NCBI GenBank assembly: GCA_030692685.1
Contig: JAUXZO010000005.1
Coordinates: 113,314-177,313, forward strand
Direction of reading: 5' to 3'
Length of the DNA stretch: 64,000 nt
Source of the DNA: Acidovorax sp.
GTDB taxonomy: Bacteria > Pseudomonadota > Gammaproteobacteria > Burkholderiales > Burkholderiaceae_C
Part shown: positions 53,140 to 64,000 of the stretch, in pieces
How the letters are laid out: every line of letters starts with the position of its first letter
Numbering within the stretch: the stretch's first letter is position 1
The notes under the pieces: model-generated
Databases searched by the model: none
Seen by the model: only the letters and a program-made list of their open reading frames with translations
What the model was told of the DNA's origin: nothing
Made by a program: the position numbers and the translations under genes

Positions 53140-53281
53140 ACCGCGCATGAAAAAAAGCGCTTTCCCCGTTGCGCTGTCTCTGAAGCTGGCACAGTCCAAA
53201 CCAGTATCCCCGTTGCAAGCGCCGTCCCGTTGCACTGGGATCGTCTCCCTGTATGGGGAAGGAGCGAAGTGACTTAGGGGG

Positions 53282-53755
53282 TTACCTGCTTCTGCTCTTC
53301 ATGGCGCGTTCCACCTCGCGCTTGCCTTCGCGGTCCTTGATCACGTCGCGCTTGTCGTGCTCGGCCTTGCCCTTGGCCAGGGCGATCTCGCACTTCACGT
53401 AGCCGTTCTTCCAGTGCAGGTTGAGCGGCACCAGTGTGTAGCCCTTTTGCTCGACCTTGATGATCAAGTGCTTGATGTCATCCTTTTTGAGCAGCAGCTT
53501 CTTGGTGCGGATGGCATCGGGGTTGACGTGGGTGGAGGCGGTCTTGAGCGGGTTGATCTGGCAGCCAAGCATAAACAACTCGCCCTCGCGTATGAGAACT
53601 TAGCCATCAGTCAGCTGCACCTTGCCTTCGCGCAGCGCCTTGACTTCCCAGCCGTACAGGACCATGCCTGCCTCGTGGCGTTCCTCGAAGAAATAGTTGT
53701 AGGCCGCTTTCTTGTTGTCTGCAATGCGGGAGGTCGGGTCGGGTTTTTTGGCCAT
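53282..53755 (-). pseudogene. smpB: smpB (SsrA-binding protein) interrupted by an in-frame TAA
   Basis: From the ATG at 53755 the frame encodes a normal SmpB start ([36 protein letters not shown]). At 53602-53600 it then reads TAA (codon 52) where SmpB has the Tyr of DGYV. The same frame continues with [13 protein letters not shown] and a complete C-terminus ([36 protein letters not shown]) to the stop at 53282. A TAC-to-TAA change (G to T on the plus strand at 53600) would explain it. Without the stop the length, 157 aa, is normal. SmpB delivers tmRNA to stalled ribosomes. Either a true null allele or a one-base sequence error; a 98-aa fragment could start at TTG 53578. Confidence 0.88.
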
Positions 53756-53879
53756 GAGGGTTTAAATGCGGCGCAAACCGGGAGATAAAAGGCCTCCCTA
53801 CAATGGTTGTCGTCCAGGAGGCGGTCGGATGTGGCGCGTTGATCGGCGAAAATTGGGCCCCTTCAGGGCCATTGCTTTC

Positions 53880-53963
53880 AGATCGGCAGCCCCACAGCCC
53901 TGCAACAGGGGGAGAAGACAGTAAAAAAATGGACCACTGCGGCGCATTTGCCGCTGCCGATCT
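53880..53963. other. Inverted repeat of 11 bp enclosing a structured 62-bp segment
   Basis: agatcggcagc (53880-53890) and gctgccgatct (53953-53963) are perfect complements. The enclosed sequence contains a second small stem (ccctgc/gcaggg-like around 53898-53910) and an A-run. It lies between smpB and ratA, upstream of ratA, and could be a leader structure or small RNA. Not a tmRNA: none of the conserved ssrA ends is present. Confidence 0.4.
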
Positions 53964-54037
53964 CCAGTCTTACCGCTTCTTGTACCCGCGATTCTAATTT
54001 CCTCCGGCGTGCGCGTCTTCGCGCATGCACCGTCTGC

Positions 54038-54478
54038 ATGAAAACTGTTCACAAGTCCGTCCTCATCTGGTACAGCCCCGAAGAAATGTTTGCCCTGGTC
54101 ACCGGGGTGGAGCACTACCCACAGTTCTTGCCATGGTGCGACCATGCAGCCGTGCTAGAGACCACGGAGGACGGCATGACCGCCGAAGTCGGCATCTCCT
54201 TCAGTGGCATCCGCCAGACGTTTGTGACGCGCAATACGCACGAAGCGGGTCGTCGTGTGCAAATGCACCTGGTCAAAGGCCCGTTTTCGCGGTTGGATGG
54301 CGACTGGCACTTTCATCCCGTGGGAGACGGAACCCAACGTGCCTGCAAGGTCGAGCTGCAACTGAACTATGGTTTTGACAGCGTCACCCTGGCGGCACTG
54401 GTAGGCCCGGTGTTTGATCGCATCGCCGGCAGCATGGTGGATGCTTTTGTGAAGCGCGCGGAGCAGGTGTATGGCTGA
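54038..54478 (+). CDS. ratA: RatA-like START/polyketide-cyclase (CoQ-binding) protein
   Basis: Protein of 146 aa. COQ10/RatA family features: KTVHKSVLIWYSPEEMFALV, VEHYPQFLPWCDHAAVLE, KGPFSRLDGDWHFHP and the C-terminal helix GPVFDRIAGSMVDAFVKRAE. Homologues were described in E. coli as an inhibitor of 70S ribosome association, and in mitochondria as a coenzyme Q carrier (Coq10). Which role applies here is open. Overlaps the RnfH-like gene by 8 bases and is divergent from smpB, the standard smpB/ratAB arrangement. Confidence 0.92.
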   Translation: MKTVHKSVLIWYSPEEMFALVTGVEHYPQFLPWCDHAAVLETTEDGMTAEVGISFSGIRQTFVTRNTHEAGRRVQMHLVKGPFSRLDGDWHFHPVGDGTQRACKVELQLNYGFDSVTLAALVGPVFDRIAGSMVDAFVKRAEQVYG

Positions 54479-54860
54479 AGCTGCGGGCGTTGTCGCTTTC
54501 ACGGCTGTGGCGCACGCGCTGGGAGACACCGTCGAGGTGACGGTGGTGGTTTGCCTTGCACCGCGGGAGATACGCGAATGGACGCTGTTGTTACCCGCGG
54601 GCTCCACCGTCGGCGACGCGCTGCGGGAGAGTGGCGCTGAAGCGGTGTGCAAGCAGTCAGGGCTGGAGCCCTGCCGCCTGGGCATTTGGGGGCGCGCTAC
54701 CACGGTTGAAAGGCCAATCAAGCACCTGGACCGCGTGGAGGTGTATCGCGGCTTGAAGGTCGACCCCAAAGTGGCCCGGCGCGAACGTTTTGCGAGCCAG
54801 GGCGCCCGCACCACCGGGCTTTTTGCCCGGCAGCGCCCCGGGGGCAAGTCCGGCTACTGA
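54471..54860 (+). CDS. RnfH/RatB family protein (UPF0125)
   Basis: Protein of 129 aa. Ubiquitin-like beta-grasp fold with VEVTVVVCLAPREIREWTLL, GSTVGDALRESG, RLGIWGRATTVERPIKHLDR and VEVYRGLKVDPKVARRERFA, the last being the diagnostic RnfH block. Function is poorly defined; despite the name RatB it is not a proven antitoxin. The tail of about 30 residues is basic and Gly/Arg-rich. Starts within the end of ratA, so translation is coupled. Confidence 0.92.
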   Translation: MAEAAGVVAFTAVAHALGDTVEVTVVVCLAPREIREWTLLLPAGSTVGDALRESGAEAVCKQSGLEPCRLGIWGRATTVERPIKHLDRVEVYRGLKVDPKVARRERFASQGARTTGLFARQRPGGKSGY

Positions 54861-54896
54861 CCAGCGCCTGTGGGCGCCTGCCCTCGACGGGTAGGG

Positions 54897-57199
<2,303 letters not shown>

Positions 57200-57214
57200 T
57201 CGTTGTGGACGTAA

Positions 57215-57281
57215 TCTGGCCTGATTGAAAATATCTGGTCAGAATGATATAGTCTGGTCTGAATTCATCATTCAGGCCAGA
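57215..57281 (+). promoter_or_regulatory. Promoter and four-site operator of the toxin-antitoxin pair
   Basis: TTGAAA (57225-57230), 17 bp and TATAGT (57248-57253) form a good sigma-70 promoter. Overlapping it are four 10-bp sites: TCTGGCCTGA (57215), TCTGGTCAGA (57234), TCTGGTCTGA (57253) and TCAGGCCAGA (57272, inverted). Their starts are exactly 19 bp apart. Such near-palindromic boxes suit binding by Phd-type antitoxin dimers, as in known autoregulated modules. Confidence 0.75.
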
Positions 57282-57308
57282 CTTTTCTTTTTTGGGACCC
57301 ACCCATTC

Positions 57309-57578
57309 ATGCAATCCGTCGGTATCTACGAAGCCAAAAGCAGGTTCTCCGCCCTGATTGAGCTCGTCGAGCAGGGTGAAGAAGTGCGCATCACTCGCCA
57401 CGGCAAAGAGGTGGTGCGCATGCTGCCCGTGCGCCGCCGCCCCGTGATCACCGACGAGCAGATCACCCGCGAGCTGGGTCAGATCGAGGCCCTGCACGCC
57501 AGCATCCGTCCCGCACCCGCACCCGCACCCGAGACCGCCGCCGACACCCTGCGCTGCACCGGCAGGGCCACTGCATGA
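57309..57578 (+). CDS. Phd/YefM-family antitoxin
   Basis: Protein of 89 aa from ATG 57309. Phd/YefM DNA-binding half: SVGIYEAKSRFSALIELVEQ, GEEVRITRHGKEVVRMLPV. The C-terminal half is short, Pro/Ala-rich and presumably disordered until bound to toxin. It would neutralise the PIN toxin encoded next and repress the shared promoter through the four-site operator upstream. Overlaps the toxin gene by 4 bases. It lies between guaB and guaA, probably a foreign insertion. Confidence 0.9.
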   Translation: MQSVGIYEAKSRFSALIELVEQGEEVRITRHGKEVVRMLPVRRRPVITDEQITRELGQIEALHASIRPAPAPAPETAADTLRCTGRATA

Positions 57579-58009
57579 CCGCCTTTGTCCTTGACGCCTC
57601 CGTCACCGCTGCCTGGCTGCTGCCCGATGCAGCCAGCGAGCACACCCGCCGCCTGTACACCTTGATCCGCCGCGACGAGGTCGAGCCCCAGGCCCCCAAC
57701 CTCTGGCAGTGGGAGTGCAGCAACATCCTCGCAGGCGGCGTGCACAGCGGGCGCATTCCGCCCGCATCGGTCGAAGGCCTGTGGGGCGTGCTCGAAGCCA
57801 TTCGCCACCGCGTGGAGCTGCACGACCTGGCCCCAGCCCAGCACAAGGCGGTGCTTGACGTGGCGCTCGACACCGGCCTGCCTACCTACGACGCTGCTTA
57901 CCTCTGGCTGGCTCGCTCGCTGCGCCTGCCGCTGGCCACCTTCGACGCAGCGCAGGCCGCAGCCGCCCAGCGCAGCGGCGTTGCGCTTCTCGACCTTTCA
58001 AGCCTTTAA
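57575..58009 (+). CDS. VapC-type PIN-domain toxin
   Basis: Protein of 144 aa. PIN-domain acidic residues are in place: [13 protein letters not shown] (Asp7), [10 protein letters not shown] (Glu near 48), the [12 protein letters not shown] pair (Asp near 107) and PLATFD (Asp near 125). These form the Mg-dependent ribonuclease centre; VapC toxins commonly cut tRNA or 23S rRNA. It pairs with the Phd-type antitoxin (4-base overlap). Ends 19 bp before guaA, so read-through from the module probably contributes to guaA expression. Confidence 0.9.
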   Translation: MTAFVLDASVTAAWLLPDAASEHTRRLYTLIRRDEVEPQAPNLWQWECSNILAGGVHSGRIPPASVEGLWGVLEAIRHRVELHDLAPAQHKAVLDVALDTGLPTYDAAYLWLARSLRLPLATFDAAQAAAAQRSGVALLDLSSL

Positions 58010-58028
58010 ACCTCAACCGCCGTCCACC

Positions 58029-59645
58029 ATGCAACACCAGAAAATCCTCATCCTCGATTTCGGCTCGCAAGTCACCCAGCTTATCGCCCGCCGCGTGCGC
58101 GAAGCCCATGTGTATTGCGAAGTCCACCCCTGCGATGTGAGCAGCGACTGGGTGCGTGAATTTGCCGCCGACGGCAAGCTCAAGGGCGTGATCCTCTCGG
58201 GCAGCCACGCCAGCGTCTACGAAGTGGATGATCGCGCCCCCGACGCTGTGTTCGAGCTGGGCCTGCCTGTGCTGGGCATTTGCTACGGCATGCAGACCAT
58301 GGCCGCCCAGCTGGGCGGCAAGGTCGAAGGCTCCAACAGCCGCGAATTTGGCTATGCCGAAGTGCGCGCCCATGGGCACACCAAGCTGCTGGAAGGCATT
58401 GAAGACTTCGCCACTGCCGAAGGCCACGGCATGCTCAAGGTCTGGATGAGCCACGGCGACAAGGTCACCCAGCTGCCCCCGGGTTTCAAGGTCATGGCCT
58501 CGACCCCCAGCTGCCCCATCGCAGGCATGGCGGACGAATCACGCCGTTATTACGCCGTGCAGTTTCATCCTGAAGTGACGCACACCGTGCAAGGTCAGGC
58601 ACTGCTCAACCGCTTCGTGCTCGACATCTGCGGTACGCAAGCAGACTGGATCATGGGCGACTACATCGAAGAAGCCGTGGCCAAGATCCGCGAGCAAGTC
58701 GGCGATGAAGAAGTCATTCTGGGGCTGTCTGGCGGCGTCGATTCGTCCGTGGCCGCAGCCCTGATCCACCGCGCCATTGGCGACCAGCTGACCTGCGTGT
58801 TTGTCGATCATGGCCTGCTGCGCCTGAACGAAGGCGACATGGTCATGGAAATGTTCGAGGGCAAGCTGCACGCCAAGGTCATTCGCGTTGATGCAGCCGA
58901 CCTGTTCCTGGGCAAGCTGGCCGGGGTGAGCGAACCCGAAGCCAAGCGCAAGATCATCGGTGGCCTGTTTGTGGACGTGTTCAAGTCCGAAGCGTCCAAG
59001 CTCAAGGCAGCGAACGCAGGCAGCAAGGGCGCAACCTTCCTGGCCCAAGGTACGATTTACCCCGACGTCATCGAGTCTGGTGGCGCCAAGAGCAAGAAGG
59101 CCGTCGTCATCAAGAGCCACCACAACGTAGGCGGCCTGCCAGAGCAACTGGGCCTCAAGCTGCTCGAGCCCCTGCGCGACCTGTTCAAGGACGAAGTGCG
59201 CGAACTGGGCGTGGCCCTGGGCCTGCCCCGTGGCATGGTCTACCGCCATCCGTTCCCCGGTCCCGGCCTGGGGGTGCGCATCCTCGGCGAAGTAAAGAAA
59301 GAATATGCCGACCTGCTGCGCCGAGCTGACGCGATCTTCATCGAAGAACTGAACAATTTCATCGATGAGGCCACGGGCAAGAGCTGGTATGACCTCACCA
59401 GCCAAGCCTTCACCGTCTTCCTGCCCGTCAAGAGCGTCGGCGTGATGGGCGATGGCCGCACTTATGACTACGTGGTCGCCCTGCGCGCCGTGCAGACCAG
59501 CGACTTCATGACTGCCGACTGGGCCGAGCTTCCGTATGCGCTGCTCAAGAAGGTCTCGGGCCGCATCATCAACGAAGTGCGCGGCATCAACCGCGTGACG
59601 TATGACGTGAGCAGCAAGCCGCCAGCGACGATTGAGTGGGAATGA
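58029..59645 (+). CDS. guaA: GMP synthase (glutamine-hydrolysing)
   Basis: Protein of 538 aa from ATG 58029. The N-terminal class I amidotransferase has the nucleophile motif LGICYGMQ (Cys near 84) and the HPEVTHT His/Glu pair. The ATP pyrophosphatase domain has the P-loop [13 protein letters not shown] (about 230-242). The C-terminal dimerisation domain includes [15 protein letters not shown] and ends [19 protein letters not shown]. It converts XMP to GMP with ATP and glutamine. Functionally continuous with guaB 830 bp upstream despite the inserted toxin-antitoxin genes. Confidence 0.97.
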   Translation: MQHQKILILDFGSQVTQLIARRVREAHVYCEVHPCDVSSDWVREFAADGKLKGVILSGSHASVYEVDDRAPDAVFELGLPVLGICYGMQTMAAQLGGKVEGSNSREFGYAEVRAHGHTKLLEGIEDFATAEGHGMLKVWMSHGDKVTQLPPGFKVMASTPSCPIAGMADESRRYYAVQFHPEVTHTVQGQALLNRFVLDICGTQADWIMGDYIEEAVAKIREQVGDEEVILGLSGGVDSSVAAALIHRAIGDQLTCVFVDHGLLRLNEGDMVMEMFEGKLHAKVIRVDAADLFLGKLAGVSEPEAKRKIIGGLFVDVFKSEASKLKAANAGSKGATFLAQGTIYPDVIESGGAKSKKAVVIKSHHNVGGLPEQLGLKLLEPLRDLFKDEVRELGVALGLPRGMVYRHPFPGPGLGVRILGEVKKEYADLLRRADAIFIEELNNFIDEATGKSWYDLTSQAFTVFLPVKSVGVMGDGRTYDYVVALRAVQTSDFMTADWAELPYALLKKVSGRIINEVRGINRVTYDVSSKPPATIEWE

Positions 59646-59679
59646 GCTGGCTACCACCGTTGAAACGAGCGAAAGTTCC

Positions 59680-60750
59680 ATGACACTTGCCAATGACTTC
59701 TGGCCCCACTGCGGCTTTCATGCGTTGAACCGCAACGCGCGGGGCTGGCTGGTGCCCACTGATGCCTATTTGCAAGGGGTATTGGCTCGTCCCGAGCTGG
59801 CGTTGGTGTCCGAGTCGTGCGCGGCCGAGATCGCACTGCATGAGTCTCTGGCGGCACAACCCTCGCGTGTGGTTGCTGCGGGCGAACTAGCCGCCATCGA
59901 GGACGCTGACGCCCGCGAGAACTACACGGTATTTCTGCGTTTTCGCGACGCGTTACAGAGCGCTGGCACGCTGGAGGCCTATTACCTGCAGCTCATGCGC
60001 GGTGGTGCCATCAACGTCCCGGCCGTGTTCATCGACGCGATGGTGCAGGCGATGCTGCGCAACCTGCTGGACGATTGCAACGATGCCACAGAAGCCCGCG
60101 CCGCCGAGCTGCTGTTTCGGCCGCAGCGCGTCACCCTGCAGGACGGGCAGATGCTGGCCGGTGACCGCAGCACGCTGGACATGCTCAACGAAACCGCGGG
60201 CCTGGGCGATGTGGGGCGGTTGCTGTTGGAAAGTGGCGCACTGCAGCCGCGCATCGACCTGCAAGTCCTTGGCGCCGACAACGCGTCGCAGTATTGGCAG
60301 GACAGCGGTCGCTACCGGTTTCTGCTGGACCTGACCCACGAGCTGACGCAGGACTTGAGCCACGGGCTGACCTTCAAGATGACGCGCGCGCGATCCGGTT
60401 TGAAGTCGTTGGCCCGGGTGCTGGAGCGCTGGGTTGCGCACTTTCTGGGGGTGCAAGTGGTGATCGAGCCCGCGCACCAGATTACTGACAATGCGTGGCG
60501 CTGGCATGTGGGGCTGGATGTGGAGTCCACCGCCATCCTCAATGACCTGTACGAGGACCGCGTGGTGGAGGCTGACCGCATGCAGCGCCTGGTCAGCCTG
60601 TTCACGCTGACTTTTGCCAACCCTGCCGAGATGCGCGCCGACGTGGCGGGCAAGCCGGTGTACCTGGGGCTGGCCACCGATGCGGGTGGTCTGGTGCGCA
60701 TCAAGCCGCAGAATCTGCTGCTCAATCTGCCGCTGGCATCCTCGTCTTGA
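59680..60750 (+). CDS. Conserved hypothetical protein (DUF6352-like)
   Basis: Protein of 356 aa from ATG 59680 (MTLANDFWPHCGFHALNRNA); a GTG at 59632 would extend into guaA. No enzyme motif is recognised. It looks all-alpha and beta mixed, with AMVQAMLRNLLDDCNDATEA, LLFRPQRVTLQDGQMLAGDR, WRWHVGLDVESTAILNDLYE and a C-terminal YLGLATDAGGLVRIKPQNLL. No signal peptide or membrane span. It resembles a family of uncharacterised Burkholderiales proteins that I associate with DUF6352; that label is from memory and unverified. Follows guaA by 34 bp and may be co-transcribed. Confidence 0.7.
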   Translation: MTLANDFWPHCGFHALNRNARGWLVPTDAYLQGVLARPELALVSESCAAEIALHESLAAQPSRVVAAGELAAIEDADARENYTVFLRFRDALQSAGTLEAYYLQLMRGGAINVPAVFIDAMVQAMLRNLLDDCNDATEARAAELLFRPQRVTLQDGQMLAGDRSTLDMLNETAGLGDVGRLLLESGALQPRIDLQVLGADNASQYWQDSGRYRFLLDLTHELTQDLSHGLTFKMTRARSGLKSLARVLERWVAHFLGVQVVIEPAHQITDNAWRWHVGLDVESTAILNDLYEDRVVEADRMQRLVSLFTLTFANPAEMRADVAGKPVYLGLATDAGGLVRIKPQNLLLNLPLASSS

Positions 60751-60756
60751 GGCGCT

Positions 60757-60817
60757 ATTGAATAGATAGCTGCTAGCGCTTTACCAATAAGCGCTAGAGG
60801 CTAATTTCATTCAAATT
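60757..60817. repeat. CTAGCGCTT-type palindromic repeat
   Basis: Reads attgaatagatagctgctag, cgctttaccaataagcgcta, gaggctaatttcattcaaat. A strong stem of about 9 bp lies between two convergent genes, where it may also serve as terminator. Confidence 0.88.
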
Positions 60818-60900
60818 TTCAGAGGTTGGCGACCTTAGAACGTGTTGACGACCTGCCAGAGGCTGCGAATCGCGAACAGGTTCGTCCGGTAGCGCGGCAC

Positions 60901-63900
60901 TCATCCAATCGTCATCAAGCTGGCGTTGCCCCCCGCGGCCGCTGTGTTCACGCTCAATGCGCGCTCGATCAGCAGGCGTTCCAGCGGGATATCGACGGCG
61001 CCTGACGGCAGCGCTGTCACGCCGACGATGGGCCCGGCGCGCCGGGCGAGGGTGGCGCACACGGTCTGCAGCGATGTGGCGTCGCCATGGTGAAGCACTG
61101 CGTCCAGTGCTACAGATCCGTCGTCCAGTGCGTTGTCGTGCAGTGCGATCTGGGCCTGCACCGGGGTGGGCAGCTTGGCACGCAGACTCGCTTGGGTACT
61201 GGGCCACAGTGCTGTGCCGCCGGTAGCGAGCACGGCGGCGGTTTGCGTCAGCAACTCGTCCGTGTTCTGGGTGACGCACAGCACGCGGGCGCGCGGGGCC
61301 AGGGTGTAGACGTTGCGCTCGCCGGTGGGGCCGGGCAGGGTGCGGGCGGTGCCGCTCTGGGTTTGCTGGGCAAAGCGCTGGCAGGTGCTGGTCAGTGTTG
61401 CATTGCCTTGGCTCTGCGCCCATTGCTGCAGGGTGGCGAGCGGTGCCAGTAGGCGGTCGCGCTGTGTGTCCTCGGGGGGCGTGGTGCGGTCGGCGTCAGC
61501 AAAGGTGCGCGCCAGCGCATCGGCCGGGCGTTCCGACAACAGGCGCAGCAGGTACAGCGGCCCACCCGCCTTGGGGCCAGTGCCCGACAGACCTTCACCC
61601 CCAAACGGCTGCACGCCGACCACGGCGCCCACCATGTTGCGGTTCACGTACACGTTGCCTGCGTGGGCGCGGTTCACCACACGGGCAATGGTTTCGTCGA
61701 TGCGGGTGTGCACGCCCTGCGTCAGGCCGTAGCCGGTGTCGTTGATCTGGTCGAGCAACTGGTCCAGGTCGTTGCGGGCGTAGCGCACCAGGTGCAGCAC
61801 GGGGCCAAAGACCTCGCGCTGCAGCTCGCCGACGTGGTTTAGCTCGATCAGCGTGGGGGGCACAAAGGTGCCCGCTGCGCTGGCAGCCGAGACATGGTTA
61901 GGGTGCTGGAATACGCGATGGCCCTTGGCCTTGAATGTCTCGATGTGTTGGGTGATGCCCGCCTGCGCTTCGGCATCGATCACCGGGCCCACATCCACGC
62001 GCAGCGCGCCGGGGTTGCCTACACGCAGCTCGCCCATGGCGCCTTGCAGCATCTCGACCACGCGATCGGCAGCGTCGCTTTGCACGCACAGCACGCGCAG
62101 GGCAGAGCAGCGCTGGCCTGCGCTGTCGAAGGCCGACGACACGGCGTCGCCCACCACCTGCTCGACCAGGGCGGACGAGTCCACGATCATCGCGTTCTGT
62201 CCACCGGTCTCGGCAATCAGCGGGATGGGTCGGCCAGCGCCATCCAGCCGCCCGGCCACGGTGCGCTGCAGGATGCGCGCCACTTCGGTAGAGCCGGTGA
62301 ACATCACGCCCATCACGCGGGCGTCGCCAATCAGGCGGGCACCCACGGTTTCGCCCTGGCCAGGCAGCAGTTGTACGGCGGCGCGGGGCACACCGGCCTC
62401 CCACAGCAGGCGCACGGCCTCGGCGGCGATCAGCGGGGTTTGCTCAGCGGGCTTGGCCAGCACGGGGTTGCCTGCGGCCAGCGCCGCTGCTACCTGGCCC
62501 ATGAAGATGGCGAGCGGGAAGTTCCAGGGGCTGATGCAGGCCACCGGGCCCAGCGGGATGTGGGTGGCGTTGTCGAAGGTGCTTTGCACCTGCGTGGCGT
62601 AATAGCGCAGAAAGTCCACGGCCTCGCGCACTTCGGCCACGGCGTTGCTGGCGCTTTTGCCGGCTTCGCGCATCAGCAGGCCCAGCAGGGGTTGCATGCG
62701 TGCTTCCAGCAGGTCGGCGGTGCGCAACAGGGCGGCGGCACGCTCGGCAGGTGGCGTAGCGGCCCAGGGGGCTGCGGCGGCCTGGGCGTGGGCCAGGGCC
62801 TGGTCCACGTCGGCGGTGGTGGCCTCTTGTACGTTGCCCACCACATCGCTGTGGTCGGCCGGGTTGCGCACGGGCTGGGTAGGGCCTGCGGGCGCATCGG
62901 TGCCCAGCAGGGGAGCCGCTGTCCAGGCATCGGTGGCCGTGGCTTGCAGAGCGGCTGTCAGTTCAGTCAGCGTGTTTTCGTTCGACAGGTCCAGCCCGCG
63001 TGAATTGGCGCGGTGGGCACCATACAGCGCCGCTGGCAGTGGGATGCGTGGGTGAGGCATGCCAGCGGTGCCCTCCACCGCAGCTTGTTGGTCCACCACC
63101 TGCACGGGGCTTTTCACCAGCTCGTCCAGCGCAATGGTCTCGTCAGCAATGCGGTTCACGAACGAGGTGTTGGCACCGTTCTCCAGCAGGCGGCGCACCA
63201 GGTAGGCCAGCAGGGTTTCGTGCGTGCCCACGGGGGCGTAGATACGGCACGGGCGGCCGAGCTTGCCGGCAGTGAGAGCGCCCACCACTTGCTCGTACAA
63301 GGGCTCGCCCATGCCGTGCAGGCACTGGAACTCGTACTGGCCGGGGTAGTAGTTGCTGCCGGCCATTTGGTAGATGGTGGCCAGGGTTTCGGCGTTGTGC
63401 GTGGCGAACTGGGGGTACACGGCCTCTGGCGCGGCCAGCAGCTTCTTTGCGCAGGCGATGTACGAAATGTCGGTGTGCACCTTGCGGGTGTACACGGGGT
63501 AGTCTTCCAGGCCATCGACCTGGGCGCGCTTGATTTCGCTGTCCCAATAGGCGCCCTTGACCAGGCGCACCATCAGGCGGCGCTGGCTGCGGCGGGCCAG
63601 GTCCACCACGTAGTCGATGACGAAGGGGCAGCGCTTTTGATAGGCCTGGATCACAAAGCCAATGCCGTTCCAGCCCGCCAGGGTGGGCTCATGGCACAGG
63701 CGCTCGAGCAGGTCCAGCGACAGCTCCAGCCGGTCGGCTTCTTCGGCGTCGATGTTCAGGCCAATGTCGTATTGCTTGGCCAGCACAGTCAGGCGCAACA
63801 CCAGGGGGTACAGCTCTTTCATCACGCGGTCGAACTGTGCGCGGCTGTAGCGCGGGTGCAGGGCCGACAGCTTGATCGAGATGCCCGGCCCTTCGTAGAT

Positions 63901-64000
63901 GCCGCGCCCGGCAGACGCCTTGCCGATCGCGTGGATGGCCTGTTCGTAGGACTGGTAGTAGCGCTGCGCATCCGCACTGGTCAGCGCGGCCTCGCCCAGC
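60901..64000 (-). CDS. putA: PutA, bifunctional proline dehydrogenase / P5C dehydrogenase, C-terminal part (runs off right edge)
   Basis: About 1,032 residues are visible, reading leftwards from the window edge to a TGA at 60903-60901. The first roughly 330 residues are the proline dehydrogenase barrel (GPGISIKLSALHPRYSRAQF; RLMVRLVKGAYWDSEIKRAQ; YEFQCLHGMGEPLYEQV). A linker and the P5C dehydrogenase follow, with SPWNFPLAIFMGQVAAALAA, Glu in LIAETGGQNAMIVD and catalytic Cys in DSAGQRCSALRVL. The C-terminal extension ends with the conserved NTAAAGGNASLMTIG. Converts proline to glutamate. The N-terminal start, and any DNA-binding domain making it trifunctional, lie beyond the window. Confidence 0.96.
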   Translation of the reverse strand, partial: LGEAALTSADAQRYYQSYEQAIHAIGKASAGRGIYEGPGISIKLSALHPRYSRAQFDRVMKELYPLVLRLTVLAKQYDIGLNIDAEEADRLELSLDLLERLCHEPTLAGWNGIGFVIQAYQKRCPFVIDYVVDLARRSQRRLMVRLVKGAYWDSEIKRAQVDGLEDYPVYTRKVHTDISYIACAKKLLAAPEAVYPQFATHNAETLATIYQMAGSNYYPGQYEFQCLHGMGEPLYEQVVGALTAGKLGRPCRIYAPVGTHETLLAYLVRRLLENGANTSFVNRIADETIALDELVKSPVQVVDQQAAVEGTAGMPHPRIPLPAALYGAHRANSRGLDLSNENTLTELTAALQATATDAWTAAPLLGTDAPAGPTQPVRNPADHSDVVGNVQEATTADVDQALAHAQAAAAPWAATPPAERAAALLRTADLLEARMQPLLGLLMREAGKSASNAVAEVREAVDFLRYYATQVQSTFDNATHIPLGPVACISPWNFPLAIFMGQVAAALAAGNPVLAKPAEQTPLIAAEAVRLLWEAGVPRAAVQLLPGQGETVGARLIGDARVMGVMFTGSTEVARILQRTVAGRLDGAGRPIPLIAETGGQNAMIVDSSALVEQVVGDAVSSAFDSAGQRCSALRVLCVQSDAADRVVEMLQGAMGELRVGNPGALRVDVGPVIDAEAQAGITQHIETFKAKGHRVFQHPNHVSAASAAGTFVPPTLIELNHVGELQREVFGPVLHLVRYARNDLDQLLDQINDTGYGLTQGVHTRIDETIARVVNRAHAGNVYVNRNMVGAVVGVQPFGGEGLSGTGPKAGGPLYLLRLLSERPADALARTFADADRTTPPEDTQRDRLLAPLATLQQWAQSQGNATLTSTCQRFAQQTQSGTARTLPGPTGERNVYTLAPRARVLCVTQNTDELLTQTAAVLATGGTALWPSTQASLRAKLPTPVQAQIALHDNALDDGSVALDAVLHHGDATSLQTVCATLARRAGPIVGVTALPSGAVDIPLERLLIERALSVNTAAAGGNASLMTIG

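Noticed and set aside
53050..53235. 61-residue minus-strand frame upstream of the lipoprotein gene
   Set aside because: It ends just before the lipoprotein start and covers the candidate ECF promoter. No protein features.
53756..54037. tmRNA (ssrA) next to smpB
   Set aside because: None of the conserved 5' or 3' tRNA-like ends or a tag reading frame is present.

Overview
The window looks like chromosomal DNA of a beta-proteobacterium of the family Comamonadaceae, most like Acidovorax. Four things support this: high-GC coding sequence, the order rimP-nusA-infB-rbfA-truB-typA, the guaB...guaA and smpB/ratA/ratB neighbourhoods, and several families of short palindromic repeats in the intergenic gaps. 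No rRNA, tRNA, CRISPR array, transposase or phage gene was found. Family-level placement is inference from protein resemblance; no search was run.

Layout. 1-2236 (minus): the 5' part of a large secreted repeat protein with Fn3/Ig-like modules, cut by the left edge. 2806-11102 (plus): a sugar-type catabolic locus with a ROK regulator, an RbsA/RbsC/RbsB-type ABC importer, a xylose-isomerase-like TIM-barrel protein and a Gfo/Idh/MocA dehydrogenase. Its gaps are full of palindromic repeats, including a 60-bp tandem array, and one repeat-like segment sits in frame inside the ATPase gene.

12016-31681 (plus) is the most distinctive part: a tightly packed, almost 20-kb MSHA-like type IV pilus / type II secretion-like operon. 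Three paralogous long prepilins come first. They are followed by inner-membrane assembly proteins, an MshL-like secretin, MshN- and MshM-like proteins, an MshE-like ATPase and an MshG-like platform protein. Next come four large prepilin-like proteins that share a Cys-containing LPC motif, and last a fourth paralogue of the long prepilins. Three of the large prepilin-like proteins carry alanine-rich hydrophobic helical segments, which is unusual. No prepilin peptidase or retraction ATPase is present here.

31839-36803: a small hypothetical gene, a MocR-type regulator divergent from two multi-haem cytochrome c genes, and a thioredoxin-like gene. 36917-40354: a SWIM/SNF2 helicase. 40738-49002: the transcription/translation operon rimP-nusA-infB-rbfA-truB-typA, with a terminator-like leader hairpin and a 3' terminator. 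49139-51132: an EamA transporter and a 3-hydroxyisobutyryl-CoA hydrolase-like gene with a palindromic repeat inside its coding sequence. 51175-53053 (minus): a lipoprotein, ECF sigma factor and anti-sigma operon.

53282-53755 (minus): smpB with an in-frame TAA at codon 52. 54038-54860: ratA-ratB. 54897-55451 (minus): a DUF4124 protein. 55724-59645: guaB and guaA, separated by a Phd/VapC-type toxin-antitoxin pair whose promoter overlaps four 10-bp sites spaced exactly 19 bp. 59680-60750: a conserved hypothetical gene. 60901-64000 (minus): the C-terminal part of putA, cut by the right edge.
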